Shown here in pieces: positions 1-4,422 of a stretch of DNA of 6,791 bases (its first letter is position 1; each line of letters opens with the position of its first letter). The DNA is from an uncultured Lachnospiraceae bacterium. Lineage in GTDB: Bacteria; Bacillota; Clostridia; Lachnospirales; Lachnospiraceae. Under the pieces are notes generated by a model. That model had not been told where the DNA came from and ran no database searches. It worked only from the letters and a program-made list of their open reading frames with translations. The stretch spans positions 1-6,791 of the forward strand of contig CADCOL010000053.1 of NCBI GenBank assembly GCA_902803015.1, given 5' to 3'. A program made the translations under genes and the position numbers.

Positions 1-1008
1 ATGATTGACCATGCGAATGTGGCAAGAAAGTCCTTAAAGAGTGATGAAGGCAAATTGGAGGCCGTTTACTCCGATGCCATCATCAACGAAATGCGTAAGA
101 GCGACCAGATTGAATCCGATATGCAGTCGGCTTTGATCAAAGGCGAATTCAAGGCATATCTGCAACCAAAATGGGATATTGAAAAAGACTGCATCGCAGG
201 TGCGGAAATTCTCTGCCGCTGGATTAAGGATGACGGCAGCGTGGTTTATCCTTCGGACTTCATTCCGATTTTTGAACAGAACGGTTTTGTCGAGAAACTG
301 GATTTCTACATGCTTGAAGTACTCTGCGAAAAGATTAAGGAGTATAAGAACAAAGGCGGTTACCGCATTGTACCGGTCAGCATCAACCAGTCACGAATTC
401 TTCTGTGCAACCCGGAATACTTAAAGAATGTCGAACGCGTTATGACGAAGTACGATACTTCGATTAACGATATCCAGATAGAGATTACGGAGTCCGTATT
501 CTTAAACGACAGGGAAAAAATGATTGCCCTGATCAACGAACTCAAAGAGATGGGCCTACAGCTTTGCATGGACGATTTCGGAAGCGGATATTCGTCACTG
601 AATATCTTAAAGGATATTCCGTTTGACGTCCTTAAGATTGATAAGGATTTCTTCTCTGAAACGAAGACATCCAATGATACAAAGATGATTATGCACCGCA
701 TTGTTGAGATGGCACAGGACCTCGGTATTCAGGTTGTCTGTGAAGGAGTGGAAACGGCGGAGCAGATTGAGATTCTTAAAGAGATCGGCTGTACGATGGT
801 GCAGGGATACTACTACGGCAAACCGAAGCCGTTCGATGAGTTCTTCGAAGAGTACCTGCTTCTCGAACCCGGAAAAGAAGCAGAGCCGGAGAAAACGGAA
901 TCTACGGACGCGGAAGGAACAGAGGTTTCTGAAGTGAAAGAGAGTGCGGAGGAGAAAGAAGAGAAGATTTCGGAGGAGAAGGTTTCAGAAGGCGAGGGTG
1001 AGTCATGA
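1..1008 (+). CDS. c-di-GMP phosphodiesterase, EAL domain (5'-partial, probably GGDEF-EAL)
   Basis: EAL phosphodiesterases hydrolyse the second messenger cyclic-di-GMP to pGpG in the cytoplasm. Visible residues 1-15 resemble the last helix of a GGDEF domain, so the ATG at base 1 is probably an internal Met and the gene starts upstream. The EAL domain spans about residues 40-287. Its signature is E69-I-L (Ile replaces Ala) in GAEILCRW. It also has N129 (SINQS), E161 and E164 (EITE), D191/D192 (DDFGSGYSSL), K212 (LKID), E248 and E251 (EGVE) and Q268 (QGYYYGKP). All the metal-binding and catalytic positions of the family are therefore present, and I infer an active enzyme. Residues 289-335 form a Glu/Lys/Ser-rich, presumably disordered acidic tail outside the domain. 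The stop codon overlaps the queH start by 4 nt (ATGA), which suggests co-transcription and translational coupling. Any sensor domain would lie upstream, so the input signal cannot be told. Confidence 0.93.
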   Translation: MIDHANVARKSLKSDEGKLEAVYSDAIINEMRKSDQIESDMQSALIKGEFKAYLQPKWDIEKDCIAGAEILCRWIKDDGSVVYPSDFIPIFEQNGFVEKLDFYMLEVLCEKIKEYKNKGGYRIVPVSINQSRILLCNPEYLKNVERVMTKYDTSINDIQIEITESVFLNDREKMIALINELKEMGLQLCMDDFGSGYSSLNILKDIPFDVLKIDKDFFSETKTSNDTKMIMHRIVEMAQDLGIQVVCEGVETAEQIEILKEIGCTMVQGYYYGKPKPFDEFFEEYLLLEPGKEAEPEKTESTDAEGTEVSEVKESAEEKEEKISEEKVSEGEGES

Positions 1009-1691
1009 ACGTCCAAGAAGAAATGGATAAACTCATAGCCGAGCCGGACACCCGCGGAAAGACGCTTCTCCTGCAGGCGTGCTGCGCGCCCTGCAGCAGT
1101 TATGTACTGACCTACCTGCGTAGTACATTCCGGATTACGGTGCTTTACTTTAATCCGAATATTACGGCCGAAGAAGAATACCGGAAACGTGCGAAAGAGG
1201 AACAGAGGTTTATTGATGCGCTGAACGCGGAGTTGGAAGCCGGACAGGCGCGCGCGCAGGACGAAAACGGCGAAGGCGACGCAGGTGAGCAACCGTTCCC
1301 CATCAATTATATCGACGGGCGGTACGCCCCGTCTGAGTTTCTCGAAGCCGTAAAGGGATATGAGGACTGCCCCGAGGGCGGAGACCGGTGTGCAATCTGT
1401 TTTCGCATGCGACTTGCCGAAACGGCAAAGCTTGCAGCGGGGGGCGGATACGATTACTTCGCAACGACGCTTACCTTAAGTCCTTTGAAGAATGCGGAAC
1501 TGATTAATGTAATCGGTGCCGAAGAAGGTGCGAAGTACGGTGCGAATTACCTGCCGTCCAATTTCAAGAAAAAGAACGGTAACAAGCGAAGCATTGAGTT
1601 GTCCAAAGAGTACGGCCTTTACCGGCAGGATTACTGCGGATGCAGTTTCTCGAAGGCGGAGAGAGAACGCCAAAAGGCTGAAAGATTATAG
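1005..1691 (+). CDS. queH: Epoxyqueuosine reductase QueH (DUF208 family)
   Basis: QueH reduces epoxyqueuosine to queuosine at wobble position 34 of GUN-anticodon tRNAs (Asp, Asn, His, Tyr). It is the last step of the pathway and an iron-sulfur, non-orthologous replacement of the cobalamin enzyme QueG. The 228-residue protein shows all family marks: CCAPC (C26, C27, C30) near the N terminus, PEGGDRCAICFRMRL (C129, C132), FATTLTLSPLKN (152-163), NFKKKNG followed by RSIELSKEYGLYRQ, and the YCGCS motif (C211, C213). The paired cysteines are the expected metal-cluster ligands. Residues about 76-97 are an Ala/Glu/Gly-rich insertion between the N-terminal helix and the family segment beginning PINYIDG. 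The start is well fixed: an in-frame stop lies at 999-1001, two codons before ATG 1005. No strong Shine-Dalgarno precedes it, only GAGGGTG, so coupling to the EAL gene is likely. argS follows after 20 nt. Confidence 0.95.
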   Translation: MNVQEEMDKLIAEPDTRGKTLLLQACCAPCSSYVLTYLRSTFRITVLYFNPNITAEEEYRKRAKEEQRFIDALNAELEAGQARAQDENGEGDAGEQPFPINYIDGRYAPSEFLEAVKGYEDCPEGGDRCAICFRMRLAETAKLAAGGGYDYFATTLTLSPLKNAELINVIGAEEGAKYGANYLPSNFKKKNGNKRSIELSKEYGLYRQDYCGCSFSKAERERQKAERL

Positions 1692-1711
1692 AAAGAAACG
1701 AGGAATCAAAC

Positions 1712-3484
1712 ATGGAGAAATTACTGGATTTATTAAGTGCGGAAGTCGGCGCAGCGTTTGAAAAAGCAGGCTACGACAAAGAACTTGGAAAGGTGGCGGT
1801 ATCCAATCGTCCCGACCTTTGCGAGTATCAGTGTAACGGTTCGCTTGCCGGTGCGAAGAAGTTTAAGAAAGCACCGATTATGATTGCAAACGAAGTGGCG
1901 GAAGCATTAAAGGAAAGCAAGGCATTCGAAAAGGTTGAAGTCTGCCCGCCCGGATTCTTAAATTTAAACCTTGACGGAGAGTTTTTAAAGAACTATCTGG
2001 ATGAGATGGCAAAAGCGCCGAAATACGGCTTAAAAGAGCCCGAGAAGAAGTTGAAAGTCATCGTGGACTACGGCGGACCGAACGTAGCAAAACCGCTCCA
2101 TGTAGGACACCTTCGTTCCGCAGTCATCGGCGAGAGCGTAAAGCGCATCATCCGTTACATGGGACACGAAGCAATCGGCGATATCCATTTGGGTGACTGG
2201 GGTCTTCAGATGGGCTTAATCATCGCAGAGTTGAAATTACGCAAACCCGAGCTTCCATATTTTGACGAAAGCTTTGAAGGAGAGTATCCCGAAGAAGCTC
2301 CGTTTACCATCGGCGAACTCGAAGAGATTTATCCCTTCGCATCCAAGAAGAGCAAAGAGGATTCCGACGAAGGCAGAGCCTTTAAGGAAGAGGCCATGAA
2401 CTGCACATTCAAACTGCAGTCCGGCGTTCGCGGATACCGCGCATTGTGGAAGCATATTTTAAACGTTTCGGTTACCGACTTAAAGCGTAACTACGATAAC
2501 CTTGATGTTACCTTCGATCTTTGGAAGGGCGAGTCCGACGTGCATGACATCATTCCGGGAATGGTGCAGTACATGAAGGACGGCGGTTATGCATATCTTT
2601 CCGACGGCGCACTGGTTGTGGATGTTAAGGAAGAGACCGATACCAAGGAAATGCCTCCGTGCATGATCTTAAAATCGGACGGCGCGAGCCTTTACAATAC
2701 AACGGACCTTGCAACAATCATGGACCGTATGAAGAATTACCATCCGGACAGAATGATTTATTTAACCGACAAGCGTCAGGAACTCTATTTTGAGCAGGTA
2801 TTCCGCTGCGCAAGAAAGACGAAGCTTGTGGACGATGATACGGATTTAATCCACATCGGTTTCGGTACCGTAAACGGAAAGGACGGACATGCGTTTAAAA
2901 CGCGTGACGGCGGCGTACAGCGTTTGGAATACTTAATCCGTGATATCAACGACCAGATGTTTGCAAAAATTTCCGAAGGCCGTGAGATGAGCGAGGAAGA
3001 GGCAAAGGATACCGCAAAGAAGGTTGCGCTTGCAGCGATTAAGTACGGTGATTTGTCCAATCAGGCGTCCAAGGATTACATCTTTGATATTGACCGCTTC
3101 ACATCGTTTGAGGGCGATACGGGCCCGTATCTGCTTTATACGGTGGTACGTATCAAGTCCATTCTTAAGAAGTATGGCAAAGAGGTTGACATAACTAATG
3201 GTTTACATAACTACACAAACGAGAGCGAGAAGAAGCTCTGCATGCAGCTTGCTACCTTTAATGCAATGATGGAAAACGCATATGACGAGCTCGCTCCGCA
3301 TAAAATCTGTGCATACCTTTACGACCTCGCGAATGCATTCAACGCATTCTATCACGAGACCAAGATTCTCTCCGAGGAAGACGAAGAGAAGAAGATTGGA
3401 TACTTAAGACTTCTGAAATTCGTGCAGGTTGTGATGGAGAGCTGTATGGATGTGCTCGGATTCTCGGCACCTGACAAGATGTGA
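1712..3484 (+). CDS. argS: Arginyl-tRNA synthetase (class I)
   Basis: This cytoplasmic enzyme charges tRNA-Arg with arginine using ATP and, unlike most synthetases, needs the tRNA for amino acid activation. At 590 residues it has family length and appears intact. Residues 1-110 are the ArgRS-specific N-terminal domain. The catalytic core carries GGPNVAKPLHVGHLRS (121-136), containing the HIGH-type motif HVGH 130-133, then GDWG (161-164) and SLYNTTDLAT (326-335). In place of KMSKS stands the degenerate KTRDGG (396-401) after NGKDGHAF. Many ArgRSs lack a canonical KMSKS and rely on a Lys just before HIGH; K127 fits that role. The DALR-type anticodon-binding domain follows, with FEGDTGPYLLYTVVRIKSIL starting at 467 and YLYDLANAFNAFYHETKIL near 536-553. 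GAGGAA at 1700-1705, 6 nt before the ATG, supports the start. The gene sits in a tight same-strand run between queH and a Nudix gene. Confidence 0.97.
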   Translation: MEKLLDLLSAEVGAAFEKAGYDKELGKVAVSNRPDLCEYQCNGSLAGAKKFKKAPIMIANEVAEALKESKAFEKVEVCPPGFLNLNLDGEFLKNYLDEMAKAPKYGLKEPEKKLKVIVDYGGPNVAKPLHVGHLRSAVIGESVKRIIRYMGHEAIGDIHLGDWGLQMGLIIAELKLRKPELPYFDESFEGEYPEEAPFTIGELEEIYPFASKKSKEDSDEGRAFKEEAMNCTFKLQSGVRGYRALWKHILNVSVTDLKRNYDNLDVTFDLWKGESDVHDIIPGMVQYMKDGGYAYLSDGALVVDVKEETDTKEMPPCMILKSDGASLYNTTDLATIMDRMKNYHPDRMIYLTDKRQELYFEQVFRCARKTKLVDDDTDLIHIGFGTVNGKDGHAFKTRDGGVQRLEYLIRDINDQMFAKISEGREMSEEEAKDTAKKVALAAIKYGDLSNQASKDYIFDIDRFTSFEGDTGPYLLYTVVRIKSILKKYGKEVDITNGLHNYTNESEKKLCMQLATFNAMMENAYDELAPHKICAYLYDLANAFNAFYHETKILSEEDEEKKIGYLRLLKFVQVVMESCMDVLGFSAPDKM

Positions 3485-3501
3485 TGTAAGTAATAAGTTA
3501 C

Positions 3502-3539
3502 AGGAGGAAGAACTACGCTTGTAGTTCGAAGAAGATATG
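3502..3539 (+). promoter_or_regulatory. Shine-Dalgarno separated from the Nudix start by a hairpin
   Basis: A strong Shine-Dalgarno AGGAGG (3502-3507) lies 29 nt before the only credible Nudix start, ATG 3537, which is too far for normal initiation. Between them is a perfect 7-bp inverted repeat, GAACTAC (3510-3516) and GTAGTTC (3521-3527), with the 4-nt loop GCTT. If the hairpin folds, 18 nt are looped out and the effective spacing falls to 11 nt. A weaker GAAGAAG (3528-3534) sits directly before the ATG and could serve instead. An in-frame TAG at 3522-3524 inside the hairpin rules out an earlier start. Seen: repeat, spacing and stop codon. Inferred: that the fold matters for translation. 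Confidence 0.55.
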
Positions 3540-4100
3540 AAGTTTATAGGTATTGAGAAGCAGGCATCCGGCAAATACATCAGCCGCTACAACCTGCAGT
3601 ATGAAACCAACGACGGGAAAACAAAGATTTACGAGATGATCAGCCGTGATCCGGACATTACGGATTTTGAAAAACTGCACGGCAAGGATCCTGCGGATGC
3701 AGTGGTTCTGATTATCCATAATGCAGACAAGAGCAAGATTCTGATTAACCGCGAGTTCCGCCTTGCACCCGGCAAATGGGTTTATAATTTTCCGGCCGGA
3801 CTGATTGATCCGGGCGAAACACCCGAAGAAGCGGCAGCACGCGAACTGTGGGAAGAGACAGGACTTCATTTGGACAGCGTGGATGATTTTATCCCCGCAA
3901 GTTACAGTGCGGTCGGATTCAGCAACGAAAAGAATGTCTGCATCGTAGGAACGGCTTCCGGTGAATTCGAAAAGAGTACATCATCCGTGGAAGAGATTGA
4001 GGCGAGATGGTTTACGAAGGATGAAATTAAAGAGCTTTTGCAGAAGGAAACGTTTGCGGCCAGAACGCAGGCATACTGCTATTTGTGGAGTAAGAGCTGA
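3537..4100 (+). CDS. Nudix hydrolase, ADP-ribose pyrophosphatase-like
   Basis: Nudix hydrolases cleave nucleoside diphosphates linked to another group, using divalent metal; relatives of this type split ADP-ribose or other nucleotide sugars into two monophosphates in the cytoplasm. The 187-residue protein has a perfect Nudix box at 88-110 (G88, E94, R102, E103, E106, E107, G109, L110). Before it are the strand VVLIIHN (56-62), the NREFR segment (71-75) and NFPAG (84-88), as in ADP-ribose pyrophosphatases. The helix-rich end EARWFTKDEIKELL (155-168) is also typical. The Pro found about 16 residues after the box in classical ADP-ribose pyrophosphatases is Val126 here (SAVGFSNE), so the substrate is uncertain. 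The start follows an in-frame stop at 3522-3524; ATG 3537 is the first start after it. It lies 52 nt after argS and overlaps the Smr gene by 1 nt (TGATG), which suggests coupled expression. Confidence 0.93.
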   Translation: MKFIGIEKQASGKYISRYNLQYETNDGKTKIYEMISRDPDITDFEKLHGKDPADAVVLIIHNADKSKILINREFRLAPGKWVYNFPAGLIDPGETPEEAAARELWEETGLHLDSVDDFIPASYSAVGFSNEKNVCIVGTASGEFEKSTSSVEEIEARWFTKDEIKELLQKETFAARTQAYCYLWSKS

Positions 4101-4354
4101 TGGCACTTGGCGGAATTGTCGAACTGGATTTACACGGATACAACCGTATGGATGCACTCGCGGAAATTGAGAGAGTGCTTTCAAAGTGTGACTCTTCGAC
4201 CTACCGTATCCGCGTGGTACACGGCTATCACGGCGGCACCTCGCTTCGCAACATGATTTACGATGAATTCTCCTACGGACGTAATACAAAAGTAAAGAGA
4301 ATTCAGAATGGCAGCAATCCCGGTATCACGGAGCTGATTCTGAGGGAACTCTGA
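4100..4354 (+). CDS. Minimal stand-alone Smr-domain protein
   Basis: The Smr (small MutS-related) fold is found at the C terminus of MutS2 and in separate small proteins. Members bind or cut nucleic acids, and some cleave mRNA at collided ribosomes. This protein is only 84 residues, essentially the bare domain. It has LDLHG (9-13, with the DxH pair D10 and H12) and a helix with NRMDALAEIERVL. The strand RIRVVHG leads to HGYHGGTSLR (41-50) in place of the usual HGxGxGxLR, and the final strand is GITELIL (75-81). The catalytic-type DxH is kept, but the second glycine loop is altered. The start overlaps the Nudix stop by 1 nt; GGAG at 4087-4090, 9 nt before the ATG, is a fair Shine-Dalgarno. Nuclease activity, and whether the target is DNA or mRNA, is inference. 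Confidence 0.85.
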   Translation: MALGGIVELDLHGYNRMDALAEIERVLSKCDSSTYRIRVVHGYHGGTSLRNMIYDEFSYGRNTKVKRIQNGSNPGITELILREL

Positions 4355-4369
4355 GCCGGAATCATTTTT
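4335..4369 (+). terminator. Candidate intrinsic terminator overlapping the Smr stop
   Basis: TGATTCTG (4335-4342) pairs with CGGAATCA (4357-4364) as an 8-bp stem with one G-U pair and a 14-nt loop. Five T residues (4365-4369) follow at once. The arrangement fits a Rho-independent terminator for the upstream operon, but the stem is AT-rich and the loop large, so it may be weak or leaky. The stop codon TGA 4352-4354 lies in the loop, so the left arm is translated sequence. Confidence 0.45.
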
Positions 4370-4397
4370 AAACAGGTAATAAAAAAGCATATATAAA
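4369..4397 (+). promoter_or_regulatory. Candidate sigma-A promoter for the C11 peptidase gene
   Basis: TATAAA (4392-4397) matches five of six positions of the -10 consensus. TAAACA (4369-4374), 17 nt upstream, matches four of six positions of the -35 consensus. Transcription would begin near 4404, giving a leader of about 20 nt with AGGGG (4411-4415) 7 nt before ATG 4423. The AT-rich gap would yield such matches by chance fairly easily. The support is mainly positional: just after a possible terminator and just before a gene of different function. Confidence 0.4.
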
Positions 4398-4422
4398 TAG
4401 TCAAAGTAAAAGGGGAAAAACT

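Noticed and set aside
1..3. ATG at base 1 as the true start of the EAL gene
   Set aside because: The first ~15 residues read like the last helix of a GGDEF domain running into the linker, and no upstream sequence is available to show a ribosome binding site. An internal Met at the cut edge is more likely.
813..1292. Minus-strand open frame over the EAL-queH junction
   Set aside because: The Ser/Phe-rich product is the complement of the Glu/Lys-rich tail; both + strand genes here are strongly supported.
2801..2910. Missing KMSKS motif in ArgS as a sign of inactivity
   Set aside because: Degenerate KMSKS is common in arginyl-tRNA synthetases, and the usual compensating Lys before the HIGH motif (K127) is present.
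3519..3524. TTG-TAG, a start followed at once by a stop, 11 nt after AGGAGG
   Set aside because: It sits inside the hairpin, TTG is a weak start and the spacing is long. A start-stop element is possible but nothing else supports it.
4340..4355. CTGAG direct repeat around the Smr stop codon
   Set aside because: It is too short to mean anything alone and falls within the loop and arm of the candidate terminator.
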